A DNA stretch of 64,000 nucleotides, from contig NC_088787.1 in NCBI RefSeq assembly GCF_949628265.1, forward strand, positions 20,326,501 to 20,390,500. The letters are read 5' to 3'. Each line of letters begins with the position of its first letter. The first letter of the stretch is position 1. The notes below the pieces were generated by a model. The model had not been told where the DNA came from. It made no database searches and worked only from the letters and a program-made list of their open reading frames with translations. This document shows, one piece after another, positions 14,201-27,428 of this stretch. The stretch comes from Cloeon dipterum (Eukaryota > Arthropoda > Insecta > Ephemeroptera > Baetidae). The translations under genes were made by a program, and so were the position numbers.

Positions 14201-15699
14201 CTATTTTTTTTTTAATAATTAGTGCGGACGTTAACGAAAAAGGATAGCTCGATATTACCATGCACCACAATCTCATAATGCGCCTTCAACCTTAATAATC
14301 GCAATTTTACTTCATTAAAAACCTACGCGCAAGAGAAGGAATGGTTCTCATAACTCCTCATCAAACTTTTCTGCTGAGCGCGGAGCCGCTGCTAGAAAGA
14401 CAAATAATTTAAGGAGATAGATATCAGTCCGCAACAGATTTTCGCCGAGCGAGGGGAATTTTAATCAGCGTCGCGCAACGCCTATCCTTCTCGAGGCGTT
14501 TAATTTTACTTTTGTTATTATTCTTTGTGTGTGCAAGCTGAGCTCACCACGTTTCCCTCAACAAAGCAACCCAAAGAATGCACATACAGCAACAGCACAC
14601 ACGTGATGCCGCCGCGCACAAACGAATGATAACGCAATTCGCAATTCTTGTTTTTTTCCACGTTTTCACGCTCCGCTTGCCCCCAGAAGCATTTATATTC
14701 CTCTGGTGCCATGCGCTCGACGTGTGTGTGCGCGCGCGTGTGCTCACTCTCCAAGCAAAGGCGGAAAAGAGAAATAAAATGGAACAGAGAGGAGCGAGAA
14801 ACTTATTTTGCCCGTGACAATTGCATAAGAAAGGAGGAACCCTATGATGCTGTTTTGTCGGCTATTATTTGTCCTTGCCTCGGATGTGCATAAAATCGAT
14901 AGTATATATTATGGCAGGCTCAATATTCCACCTCAAAATGATTTAAGAATTGAGCTGCCTATGATTCAATCTGAATTTATTTAATATAGAATGTTTACTT
15001 TTATAACTTAAATCTGCTTACCTAAAAATCAAACTACTGTGTAAAGAAAATTATGTAAATTATCAGGAAATTTTGCACTCATCAAAACAAAGCTTAAATT
15101 TATAACAATTCAAACACCACTGAATAAATTCTGAAAAACTTAAACTTTTCTTGAAATTAAACGTGGGTTTCCCTTCGTTCGAGTCTTGAGATCATTTTTT
15201 GATGCGATCAATGCAACAGAGTGTGCAATGTGTGAGGAAAATTCACCTGTTGGTGAAATGAACTTATTTTTTAAGAATAAGGGACATATTAAAACATCAA
15301 AGAAACCTTGGAACTGATTTCCTTAAAAATTTAAACGATTTTAGGTCTGGCATAATTAAAATAGATTAATAAATCGTATAACTATTTTACTGCATTACTC
15401 ATGAGTGTTAATATTTTTGTATTACCACTATATTTCAGCTCGATATAAAATTTTCAGTAAATTTGTTTCTTTAAAAGACGTCTAACAGTACATAATGATG
15501 ATTTTTTACTTCTTTCCAATTAATCAGTCTATAAATTTATATTTTTTTACCAAGAAGAAATCAAGAAATACATGATATACTGTATCACTTGGGATTCAGG
15601 GATTAATTAAATAAAAAAATCTAGTTACTGTCTCTTGATTCAACTCCGTGACATTTAATTAACCATACAGAGAGGTAAAACAGGACGAATATAACAATT
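8270..15699. other. Long AT-rich non-coding region
   Basis: I see no exon supported by similarity here. Open frames are short and lack coding character. Features of note are a TATA-containing promoter candidate at 8799 and a 22-bp alternating CG/TG tract at 14721-14742. The region probably includes the long first intron of the neuropeptide receptor gene. Confidence 0.5.
8799..8806 (+). promoter_or_regulatory. TATA box of a candidate promoter
   Basis: TATAAAAG in a locally GC-richer block. About 30 bp downstream begins a short transcribed-looking stretch that ends in a reasonable donor (AAG then GTAGGG, around 8899). I infer a first non-coding exon, most likely for the receptor gene whose coding part starts at 20106, which would imply an 11-kb first intron. 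The sequence shows the TATA box and donor; the link to the receptor is inference. Confidence 0.35.
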
Positions 15700-15969
15700 T
15701 CAAGCGAATTGAGCGCATACGCGTTTCTTCTGTTTGATGTCCATAAAATACTTTTTGCAATTGGGCCTGCCGTCTAGCAGCGCTCGTTCTTCTTGGACCG
15801 TTCCACGCAAATCCGCGAATTCGGCCAGGACGTCCCCATCCGATTGTGAGAGGATGATGTCCTCGCCCTGGAGCGGCTTGCTAGGGGCAGCCCAGCACGA
15901 AGTTCCAAGCATCAGCAGCGTTGCCGAGGCGATCAGTACAATAAGAGCCTTGGAGTGCATGGCTCTCAA
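15700..15969 (-). CDS. Small secreted peptide precursor, 89 aa, unrecognised
   Basis: Single-exon frame on the minus strand. The N-terminus has a signal peptide (MRAMHSK, then a hydrophobic run with ALIVLIASATLLML, likely cut near CWAA). An acidic middle part follows (nine acidic against three basic residues), then a strongly basic tail PNCKKYFMDIKQKKRVC followed by AQFA. The tail has exactly two cysteines after the signal region, 13 residues apart, so one disulfide loop is possible. An acidic pro-region before a basic mature peptide fits a host-defence peptide or a neuropeptide precursor; I recognise no family. A TATA box sits 41-46 bp before the start codon, which argues for a real compact gene. 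A second in-frame Met is at codon 4. A possible donor (CGC then GTATGC, exon end 15721) would replace the last five residues. Confidence 0.6.
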   Translation of the reverse strand: MRAMHSKALIVLIASATLLMLGTSCWAAPSKPLQGEDIILSQSDGDVLAEFADLRGTVQEERALLDGRPNCKKYFMDIKQKKRVCAQFA

Positions 15970-16009
15970 CTCTTCGCCAAATAATAATGCTTTTATTCAT
16001 TTTCTCCGA

Positions 16010-16015
16010 TTTATA
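16010..16015 (-). promoter_or_regulatory. TATA box of the small peptide gene
   Basis: TATAAA on the minus strand (TTTATA on plus), 41-46 bp upstream of the start codon at 15969. With transcription starting about 30 bp downstream, the 5' leader would be only 10-20 nt. Confidence 0.5.
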
Positions 16016-16020
16016 CGCCA

Positions 16021-19000
16021 GAAATTGATGTTATCAGGGAAAGTACTTGACCAAGTAATTTCGTCATTTCCTTCATTTAACGATTGATAAAAGTATTTGA
16101 CGGAAATTGGTTTCAATTATCACCCACCGCAGTAAGTGGTAATTGAATATTAAATTGAACATGAATTTTAATTATCGCAGGCAGCAGATTAAAAATTTCA
16201 ATGTTAAAATAAAAATGCTTTTTTAACCGAACTTAGAAATATGGAATAATTTTTTCCTCTCATATATTGTGACCTTTCAACAGATACTCACGCATTGAAT
16301 TTTCCCCAACCCTTTTTAAATCCACATGGAGTAATCCATTATATTTTGTAACAAAAGAAGCTTCACCAATTCATGTTACAACGAAGCCTCTTGAAAAGTG
16401 GGTGGGTGGAAATTTTTGAAAATTTTCAATACCGCGAATGAAGATCAATATTGAAAATGTTCCATATTTTTACGCGTGCGAGGGGCACCCTGTCGGCATC
16501 ATCTCGCTGGCTTTCATCAACGCATGTGTTTTGTGAGATGACATTGTCCGGCGGTGCTGCACAAGCAAAACACTGGGATTGGCGGATGTTGATCAAACGC
16601 GACGGCGGCGGCAGCGGCGCTCGGCATAAATTTACAGCCGGTGGAAAGCGTAAACAAAATTTGTTTGACGATTTCTCATTTGTGTGAGAGCCTTTGGGGC
16701 CAATTTTAATTTTGTAAAGCCATTAACTAAAATATAATAGCGGTCAAATTTACTCTCTGCAGGCCCTAGGTGCAGGAATATCATTTTGTTTTTCTTAGCA
16801 CATCGGATGAAAGTTTGTTTTAATAATTCGCGATCAATCAGCTTAATGAAGTGAGCACCAAATTTTGAATAGATCCGAGGTTGCGGTTAACTTTCCTTGT
16901 CTTGTGAAATGCTTAATTAAATTCAAAGCCTTTAGATAAACAAGTCGTGTTTCCTCCCTCTTGCCTACTTAATCCTTTTAGAAGGATCTCAAACAAAACT
17001 GTTACCCAAACCTCAAATTTCAAAGGGGTTCTCACGTGAATTTCAACCAGACACTTCATGCATACACTGCCGTAAACTGTATATATTTATTGTTTACATC
17101 CGCCAACGCATGAAAGGTATCTAAAGGTATGTGTTTGCGTTCGAGTTTGGCTCACTCCATAGGTTCTCTATATACCATCAAAGAGACATTTAAAATTTAT
17201 GATTTTTAGCTTGTGTTTAACGTCAATTTCTCATTATTTTCATGAATGTGCGTTGCTAACTGATTTAAAACATCTGATTAAAGGCACACCTTGACGCATA
17301 AATTAAGCAAACTGCGCAACGTTTCACTCGCATGGAAGTTTATTAGGGTTTTCTCATTGTCAGCAATATTTAAAAAATGGCCTTAATTTTTTTCCAATAC
17401 ATCACCGCTTTGATTTTCCTTGATTTGATTGTTTTTAATAAACACAAAATTGATGGATTTCAGTATCTATTGAAGATGTCAAGTTAGACTTAACTTCAAT
17501 TTAAGTAGCTTCTTATGCCAAGCAATTTTTGTGTATAATATATTTTTCTAGGTCAAAGGTTACCAATGTCAAATTTTGAATTTCGAATTAAATTTCGAAA
17601 AAGAAGCTTATTTTTTAAAATTTTGAACTGAACACTTAGAATGTTGAAAATTTTCGCGAAGGTGATAATCTGTTTTGTTTTTCATTAAAAGTCAAAACTC
17701 ATCTTTGGGTCCAAATTGATATATCAAGTGAAAGCGAGATATCAGCTTATATGCTTATCAAAAGTGCACAAACTTCATACCGTTAAACTCTGATGCTCCC
17801 TGACGTGCCAAAAAAGGTTTTGGGGTAGCAACCCCCCTTCTCATCCTTCATCCACCTCTCGTCTTAAAGGCAACAATTCATTTTCCAGCGCTAATTGCAC
17901 CGTTGCTGACCCTAAATGATTGAAATAACATTAAAATGGTTTTACACACCCTCCCTCATCAACCCTTATCTCACCCATTTAAAAATTACCTTTAATTAAG
18001 GATCTGAAATTATTGGAGAGTGTCTGAAATGGATAAAAACTCATATGATTCTAGATATACATCCCTATTTCTCCCGTAAACTTCAAATGCAATATCAACA
18101 AGACCATTGAAATCAACAGAAGATCGTAAACAGGGTTGAGCGTCATTGCTTTCAATATGGTTCGTTATTTTCAAAGTGTTTTCTTGCCTTTAACAAGCTA
18201 ATTATAAGATCTGAAGCATCCACATCCACACACTCCTGCTTGCGCAAACTGAAAATTTGTTTGCCTCAGAATAAATATCGATCTGCTGTCAAATGAGAGC
18301 AGAGCAGCAGACGCGTGGAATCATCTTCCGTCCAAGCGACAGTGAGTGTTTGTTCCGCATTGCAAGTTCCAATCAGGTCTGATGGCTCGTAAAGGAGGCG
18401 GAAAGTGATCGATCAAACGCACGCAATCACTCTACTTGCAAGGCTGGAGGGCAATTTGTTGCAATGTGTAGGCTGCATCATAAAAACACTCACCGGTGTC
18501 TGTTTTTGACAATGAGTAAAGAGTTGCGACAGTTCGAGAATTGGTCGATTTTTTTCACGTTATAGCAAACAAAATTTTCATGCAACACCGAATTCTATTT
18601 GGTTTCTGTTTAATTCGTACATATACTCTCCTCTTCTTGCTCTTCTGCATGAGGTTTTTTGATTCAAATTTAAGATAAAAATGCTGAGTATATATTTATT
18701 TTTCTGTTAGTAAAAAAATTTGTTTTCGTCTCTTTGATCTTTGTTGCAAAACAGTGCATTCAAAGCAATTTGCATGTTAATCAAAGAAAGTAAGTTTTGT
18801 AACAAATACTGAAGCGACGCAAGCTTTGGTCAAGTATGGAATGTTGAAAAATTTCTTGTTTGTCAAAAATACATCTGTCCAAAATAAGAGAGAATGAATA
18901 ATTATAAAAAAGAAAGAAAAGGTTAAAACCCAAGAAACTTCTTGTTAACAATCATAAAGTAAACCCAGATAAAATTAAAATATTAAGAAAGGTGGCAAGT

Positions 19001-20053
19001 GGCAGCAAAGTTAGTAATCAGTAAAAAAGACGAGCAGTGTCCCTACTGGATATTTAATTTTATTTGATAACAAAGAAGTTTCCCTGACGTCGGGTAATTG
19101 GATTGATCTTAAATCTGCCATAAAATTTTGAAACGTTGTACATAGTGAGGAACTTGGAAAAAAAATCATTCGGCTTTTTTTTCTTAAAATTCAACCCAAA
19201 CTTAAACTTACTTCAATTTCTCTCCAATTTTCCTACAATTACATTTTATCTAATTTTTATTTCAATGGCACATAATCCACTTTCATTCTCTGCCAAAAAT
19301 TTAATCACCAACCCTTTTAGTGGCAAGCAAAGTCTTTTGTGAGCAGGCCAATTATCATAAAAATCCACGTCAGTCTGAGGATACTTTTACCCTCGACAGA
19401 TTTTCCCTTTCACTGAGCATTTTTGCTGTCGTATAATTAACTCGGTAGCGAAAATCAGCCAGACAAATGCCGAGTGAACGAGGATCAATGCGATTGCTAC
19501 ACCAGACTCCTTTTGTTCCAGTTGAGCAAATGACGAGGACGCCGCTTTTCTGATTCCTTTCTCGATCGTCTCTTCTCTTCCTCTCTAGCTGCTATCGACG
19601 GGCAGATCAAAAATGTGACTCTCCTGCATGAAAAGCGAGCGGCAACGCGTGCGCTGCGAGATGAAAGCAGATCTCTTTAGCGTGGAAAGAGCGCCTGCAG
19701 CGTCTTTCCTCCCCGATGGCTAAGAGCCCACAGTGCACAGTCGAGGTGAGCATTGCCCACGCACGCTCTCCACGTGAGCATGCAAGTGAAATTGTTTCTG
19801 CCGCCGCTCTCCTTTCCTTTGTAGGCTCTTCATATATTAATTCTTTCGACCTAAACACGAACCCATCGCCGCTTCCTCTACTTTCTCACTTTCCATCACA
19901 ACTCGGAGTTATATTTCTGTCTCCTCTGTTTACTCTTGCATTTAATCATGTTTTTCTATTTGAATTTACCTCCATCGCATCATATGTTAAAAGCAAACAT
20001 GTTTTGAAAGGTGATTTCTTCTTTACTACACATGCGATAATTTTAAATTCACA
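16021..20053. other. Non-coding region before the receptor's first coding exon
   Basis: AT-rich DNA with no supported exon. Open frames such as one at 16451-16687 have no coding signature. It probably lies within the receptor's 5' intron. Confidence 0.45.
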
Positions 20054-20105
20054 GGAACTGAACCATTTGAACTCATCAATTGCCTCTATCGAGAAAAAGT
20101 ACAAC

Positions 20106-23100
20106 ATGGATCCCAGCTTCTCAGACGTGAATTTCTCTTCGTGCAACTCAACTCTCCAAGCTCAAGGACTAGAATTTGACATGTTCAACTTCAGTATAGC
20201 CGAGGTACTTCTTGTGGCTTCCGTTTGGTTCCAATAGATCAAACCCCTGTTGTTCTGTTTCCCCTTAAAATGTATCAAGTGGAAAGTAAATACACCGCGT
20301 GGACACTAAACTTGATCGCGATTGTGAAGTGGTGTCTAACTTGCAAGCAAAAGCAATCCCAAATAAATATAGGCAACCTGCTTGGCAGCAATGCTCACCG
20401 TAATGCATAAGTGGGCAATGCCTGCTCCCACACTTCTGCCTTTTGACCGAACAGAAATCAAACAACTCAATTAAAAATTTTTGGGGGCAAAAAAATGAAA
20501 TACTACTGAATTGATTTTAATGGACTTAGAATTCTTCATAATTAATTTTTCAAACCAATAATTCATCTCTTGTAATAAACAAACATAAAATTCCGCATGA
20601 ACTTTCAAATTAACGATGGCACCAACTGTTGATGACCTTAAACACTCACGATGAGACATACGATAAATTCAAATGAATGGTTTATAATATCGATTATATT
20701 ATTTTATTAATAGAATTGGATATAACTTTCCATTCCAATTCACGAGGAGAGATGCTATTAATCCGAAAAGCAACTAGATCATTCGGTTAACAATCTCGAA
20801 AATAGTATCGGGATTAACAAACTTATTCGCATTTGAATTTTTTAAATTTGAGCATGAAACAATGGTCTTAGTGTCTCCTACTGCTCCATTTCCATGTTTA
20901 AATCACACAAAAAAGGAAACTTTCAGGCTTCATTCAAGCACATTCGATAAAGGTTTCCCAGCCAATGAAAGTTATTTACCTGTGTTTTTGCCAAACATGC
21001 AATCAAAATCAGACGCAAATCGGCTTAAAAAGCTCCCGAACAGGAAAAAAGAACTCAATTTAGGCCCCGCGTGCAAAAATTGCCGTTGATTGAGCGGCAG
21101 CAGAAGCTTACAACTCAAAGCGAGCGAGTGTATGTGTGTTTGTGTCGCCCGCGCGTAATATTGAGTGCAATTTGCGTTGACAGGCGATATTTATACGCAT
21201 CACGGGCGGCTGCCGACAAGGATTGATAACTGTCAGAGCGCCGAGACGCGCAGCTATTTTTCGCAGCCTGTGACAGAAAGCTTCTTTGCTTTTATGACGC
21301 AAACCAACGAGCGAGTAATTATACAGCTTTTTGTTTACAACTCATCTGGCGAGTGACGAGAGGCATTCGGCACTTTTCTCTCTCTTTTCTGCCACACGGG
21401 AAAATTCTTTCAAAAGCTGCAAATTGACACGTGCGGTTTTCCGGCTGCCTTTGACGCCGCCTCACGCGGCTTCGTGGCTAAAAGGGAGCGCTGCCTCTGA
21501 ACCGAGCTAATCGAGTTTTTCTAGATTAAAGGGGAAAGAAGACTTTGCTATTGAAATTTATTCATGGTGTTCCGTTACAAATTCATTAAACACAATTTCT
21601 GAAAACTTTGTCCTGTGTTTGAGAATTTTAAATTACTGATGAAACTATAATAATATAGTCACTCGTGCCATCACAATGGAAACTAATAAGACTCCAAAAT
21701 TAATTAAACATTAATCTCCTGTCGAATTCAACGTCCTCGCTTAATTTCCACGAATCGTCTGAGATTATTCTGTGGCAACTTTTAAGTCATCGACATCAAA
21801 CAAACGACACTTGACTTGGCTTGACTTTCACCATTTAACGACAAAAACAGCATTTTCCCCGAATTTCAGCATTGATTTTCGATTACTTGCTCCAACAAAT
21901 ATAGAAGCCTCGCAATTAATCACTAAACTTTTCAACAGCCACCGCCTGCTAATGAATGGCGGATCCGGCCGGGGCTCTTTTTTTGCAGGTTTGCAGCATT
22001 CTGAAAGCACAGCAGCAGGACAACAGCCACATGAGCCCGGTCGCAGAGTCGATTTTCATGGTGGTGTACGCGGTGCTGATTATGACGGGTCTGGCGACGA
22101 ACGTGGCGGTAATTTTCGCCATCGCGCGTCGCTCCAAAATCCAAACGCCCCGCAACCTGTACATCATCAACCTGACTGTTTCCGACATCAGCCTTTGTCT
22201 CGTGTGCATGCCCTTTACACTCGTCAACTTGATCAGCAAACAATGGACCATGGGCGAGACTCTGTGCAAACTCGTTCCTACACTCCAGGTGCGTGCGCGT
22301 TTATGCTAATTTGTTTACCCCCATTGAATTGCAGGATTCGAAAAACAGTGAAAGATATGTACTACAAATGAGACAGTCTTTGTCTTGGAAATTAGTTTAG
22401 CTCTGGTAATATTAAAATATGATTTTTGCTGCTCTCACTGTCAGAGAGGGAAATTTTAATCAATATAACCATTTTCCTGGTTAAACAGTTTTTTATTGCG
22501 TTTAGGGAACATCAAATTATAATTCCACTCATTATATTCGCTCAAATTAAAGGCGAACGGCTGCTGCGTCTCTGTTATTTAGAACAACGGAATACACCCT
22601 GCTTTGAGAGGAAGGGTAAAATAAAAAAGCATCCAACTCCAATATTACACTTTTTATATAAATGTTTCGTTTCGTATTTCCATGATTTAGTCTCAGTTTC
22701 AGATAAAGTTGAAGAGTTTCGTCATTTATTGGAAAAGGCTCTCATTTCATTTGCGCCGAACATGGCTGCCGCTGATATTAGGCGGTATCTTTAAAACCTC
22801 GCGGAGATCGAATCTCTTGCAAATTCATAATAAACATCAATCAAAATGTTGAAGCCTCGGCTTAATAACAGCTTATAAAAGTCCTTTGTGCACCAAACTT
22901 TGGCTGTGTGTGTATATATTTCCAATATTTACCCTCAAGCCAGAATGCTTTTCCACAATGGGTGCTTTCTCCTCTCAGACTCAGCCATCCAAGGATTTAC
23001 AGTTGACATTTCTCCACGGTCTAATATTCATCTCTGCAGTGCGAATACCATTTAAAGTGTGGCAGCTTTCCTTATTTGCCTCATGTCAACTCCGTCTCCG

Positions 23101-26100
23101 CCGACGACGAGATAATTCATGTATGTGTGGGGGTGAGTTATTTTTAACATTCTGCTCCTCAGGGTGCTAATATCATGGTATCGACGACGACCATCTCCAC
23201 GATCGCCATAGACCGCTACATCAACATCGTCCGCCACACCCCGTTGCACGCCGGAGCCGTTATCGACAGATCGCAGAAACGCAGAGTCGTCTTCTCGCTC
23301 GCATTCGTGAGTTTTGCGATTTTGCCTCTGCTTCCGCGCCGTTGACTATAACAAGGGCGTCCTTTCATTCAAATAGAATTTCCCTCAAAACTTATTTGCC
23401 CCGTGCGCTTTGCCAATTGCTTTCCACTAGTATACACACCGAGATTTTCCTTCTCAATAAATAGGAGGTGCACAAATTTAGAAAAATTCAGCAACCAAAA
23501 CATCCTTCGATCAAATTGAATGCAAATTAAATTCTTACGGAAGACTAAACAAAAAATAATGCTTTGTTATAGGGGAAATTGCTAAACATGATTTGATTTT
23601 GCCAAAATATCGATGATTCGCTTGAATTAAATCAGACAATTAGCTAATTTTGAATTGATGTGGTAGGCAAGGCTACCAAAAGATGGCACCATAGTCCATT
23701 TCCAAGTTTCAGGCACCACGCCGCTTTAATTTTTGCGTGAGGCCAAGCCAATTTATACTTAAAAAATACATATTTAAGTTTGTGTTGTTGGAACAGTGGA
23801 TGTTGAACTAATTTTTTTCCAGAAATTGTACAATACCAAGTTCCAAGCCTGGAAAATGATTATTTAATTTCCATTCAGGTTTGGATCCTGTCATTGGTAT
23901 CGGTGCTGCCTTTTATCTTCTACCAGAAGGTGGCGGACTTCAAAGTAGTCGATAGCCTGGTGCTGTACAAAATTTGCATCGAGGTGTGGCCGTCGGTGAT
24001 GCTGAAGCGGGCCTACTTCGGCTACATCCTGCTGATGATGTACTTCATCCCGATCGTGGTGCTCTCCGTGGTGCACACCAGCATTGCCAAGTTCCTCCAG
24101 AAACACGCAACTTGGCAGAACGTGGTGCAGGATGCGGGCAGCTCGGCCGACGTGCAAAACGTCGTCTCAGGTCGCGTTACCAGGGAGATGGTGCGCAACA
24201 GGAAGACGACCACCATCCTCTTCGTCATTGCCGTGAGTTATCTAGCTACATTTCACTTCACTCAATCTCTCGTGCTCAAACGAAAATGCTAGAATGAAAA
24301 GCTCATTGTGCACACTATAGTCTCCCAAAGGAATTCTCTTTTCGTTGAAAGGAAATTGTGCCGGGCTAAGAATGAATCACAAGCTACGCAAATTAGTTCT
24401 GATGTGCCTGTTTTTTTTAAAGTAAATATTTAACTCGATTCTATACAGGCCCATCTCTGTTTATTTTCAGAGCTACCTAATTCTCACAGACTGAGAAAGT
24501 CTTTTGTTTGAGTTTGACTTCGTTAAGTTGATTGCGAGTTTGGTTTTTGGTCACGTTTATGTAAACATAATTAAATTGAAACTTTCGTATTTGCAATATT
24601 TGCGCACATATATTTTTTAGAGTTTTCGGTCTCAAAAATAAGAAAATAAAACAAATACAAATATTAGTGCTTAACTTGAAAATATTCCTGACAATAATTT
24701 ATCAGCATTTCCTAATATTCATTTCCAAAATTAGCATCATAGATCCGTTTTAATCCACGTTAGTGGCGAAATTCAGTGCTCGGCTATGATATGAATTTCC
24801 GCGCGCGTTTCATCTCGTTGATGGTAATTAGCAGCTAAATATTGGAAACGCGGAATTTCCCCGCGGTAATATGCACACACCAACCAATATATTACGAGAT
24901 GTTTTGCCTCAAGCCTATTTGATTTGCATATCAAATCTCGACTGTGGTGAAGCGAGGCAGAAATATGAAAAATCTCCCCGGCGAATATTTCGCATCTCTC
25001 TCTCGTCCTCTATACTTTGCCTTTGATCCCCAACGGTAACGAGAGCGAATATTCGCAAAAGCTGCTTGGCTGATATGATATGCAAATTTAAAGCCTCAAA
25101 GGGGTCATTCCGCAGCAACAATAGCACAATACAATCAGCATCTTTGTCACCGAAAACAACGTGATTGCGCCTGGGGGGCAGGAGGAACACACTAACCCGG
25201 GATTACTTTCTGTGCGTTAGCAGGCTTTGTTCGCGGTGAGCTGGCTGCCGCACTACATCCTTTCCATCATAGTAGAGGTGAATCCGCTGTTCTTCCCGAC
25301 GGAAAAGCTGTACATCGCCACCGCGATTTGCCATGCGATCGCGATGAGCACCGCTATTACCAACCCCATCGTCTACGGCTGGATGAACACCAACATTCGC
25401 CGCGAATTGATTGCGATGCTGCCGTCGGCCTTGATTCGCTGCTGCTGCAAAAAGCTCTCAAACGATAGGTGAGCGTCGACTTTTGTGTTAAAAATTAGGC
25501 CCGAGAACCAACGGAAAATTACTTCTGCGTGCTCGAACAGTAAAAACGAGTAACGGGAATGTATACAGTCGTGCAGTTACCACTCGGTGCGCAAATAATA
25601 CCATGCTTTGCCATACAATACCGTCGGAGCAGCTACTTTGCCAAATGAACCTGTTGATGAGCTTTGTTCTGTTAAGTTTTCCTCGCTTTCAGATGTCGTT
25701 TGTTAAGTTGAACAAAGCTGCTAAATTTGGGCGTCGTCGTCGTGTATTTTTAGAAAATTTTCCAGTTCTTTGAAGTAAATCTCTTGTTAAATATTAGATT
25801 TTATTGTAATTTGTACACACGTAGTTTGTATTCAATTTAAGGTTTACAAAGATCGTTAAGCTCGATTTGCATGGCAAAAAAACCGTATCTAAAATCACCT
25901 GATTGTAAGAAGAGGCTTCCAAACACCTTTAACACTCACGTAGTAATCTTTTTTTGCTGGTGATCAAAAGACATAATTTTTTTTTTGCTCTTTTTATCCC
26001 TGTCCGAGGACCGGAGGACCGGGAAGGGCGCGCACTGCACTAGCACGAATGCTGAAACCCGGGTCCCAATAACACCGCGAACGGATAACATGGGCGCACC

Positions 26101-27428
26101 AGGCCGCACAGGGACCCAGCCCACTCCAGGGCCACTTGCCTCCGCACCGAGGACTGCATTGAAACGCTAGACATTTGTCCCGTGAAGCCAAATCACGCAT
26201 GCTGGAAAGGTGCAAACCAGCAAGTAGCGAGTCCCAGCCCGTTGAGCAATTTGAGCCTTTCGAGTCACTAAACTAACCACTTTTTGCCATTTCTGACATT
26301 GGGTAGCCAGTATTAGATCTCCGAACTGCTCAAATACCTCACATTGCTTTGACACTCCTGAGAGTGCCTTAACAATGCGAGCCAACGGGCTGGTTATTTT
26401 GATGATTTAATTTTTTGTTTAAAAGAAAGAAGAGACTCGCAGGGTGAAAAATTAGTAGCAGAAATTTTAGAACACAAATTCATTAAAAATTTTAGCACAC
26501 ACTTAAAATTTGCTCGATTTATAATCTCATATTTTTTTCAATTTGGTATGTTTTTAGTGTGACGTAGAAAATTTAGGTGTAGCAGATCAATAAATTTGAA
26601 AAGATAAAATTTATATATAAGGTTTAATTATTATCGATTGTACCGGCATTCGGTTCACTCAATTTCATAATTCATTATTAGTAATATAAATTTTATATAC
26701 TGTAATGTAATTGGCCATTGTTCATTTATGGACCCTACTTATATATTCATTATATTACTGTGTACAAATTGATAATGTTAAAAAAACCGAATTAATCACT
26801 ACGCAAAGCGCATACAGGTTCTTCGTGTATGTAGCTATTTTTTTATTTACAAATCATGAAAGAACTTCATAGCTGATTTAGAGTTTGGCGAAAGGGTGGA
26901 CATAAAACTATCAGGAAATTGCAGGATATACTATCATTTTGAAACAGCAACATATCACCATACGCGTAAAACAGAAGTGTTGTGTCTGGTCCTAATTAAT
27001 TTTCTTTTAAAAGCACGAAAACAATTAAGGGAAACCGAATCTAGTTGCTTGTTCCAAATGACATTATTATCCACCAAATAATCTAGGTGGAGCAGGAAAG
27101 CACCTGCTCGCTCGACGGAGAGCAATTAGATTCGAATTAGACAAAACACTGTAGGGGGAAAACGCGTTCTTTCTTTTTAGCCGGGTCTGTTTATTTGGCA
27201 CACAGGAAGCAGCGGAGCGGGGCGGACCTGATTTTGCGGAGCGGGCAGGAAGTCCGGCCGAGCAGTATGAACCCATTCGGCGAGAACACCTCGGAAATCG
27301 AGCAAAGGATCGTGGTGCACGGCTCGAGCAAAGAGGACAGGCCGACGATGCTGATGGTGCCACGCGGCCCGTTAACCAGCTCGGCCACCAGGGCCACGGC
27401 CTCCACGCAGCTAGTGTCGGATCTTTAA
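20106..27428 (+). CDS. Neuropeptide receptor, NPY/neuropeptide F type (family A GPCR), 454 aa
   Basis: Coding exons: 20106-20204, 21989-22288, 23163-23306, 23879-24232, 25224-25468, 27206-27428; phases agree throughout. Exon 1 encodes an extracellular N-terminus with three N-glycosylation sites (NFSS, NSTL, NFSI) and starts at ATG in the good context ACAACATGG. The rest shows all seven helices: GLATNV in TM1, LTVSD in TM2, Cys before TM3 (ETLCKL), IDRYINI at the end of TM3, VWIL in TM4, a Cys in loop 2 (YKICIEVW), SWLPHY in TM6 and NPIVYGW in TM7. Three adjacent cysteines (RCCCKK) are a likely palmitoylation site. NLYIINLTVSD and the TM3 region resemble NPY/NPF receptors, which bind RF/RY-amide peptides and signal through G proteins. 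The tail ends LVSDL, a class I PDZ-ligand pattern (S-x-L). Exact ligand uncertain; RYamide or related receptors are alternatives. Confidence 0.88.
26030..26390 (-). repeat. Dispersed repeat, copy C (minus orientation)
   Basis: The reverse complement matches copy B at 30046 and copy A at 3486 along most of its length. Shared landmarks include ATTGTTAAGGCA, GTATTTGAGCAGTTC, TACTGGCTACCCAATG, GCTCAACGGGCTGGGAC and CTTTCCAGC. It lies in the last intron of the receptor gene. Its far end (around 26030-26060) differs from copy B, so the boundary there is approximate. Confidence 0.65.

Noticed and set aside
16451-16687. 78-aa plus-strand frame
   Set aside because: No signal peptide, domain or splice context. 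Length is within chance for a locally GC-rich stretch.
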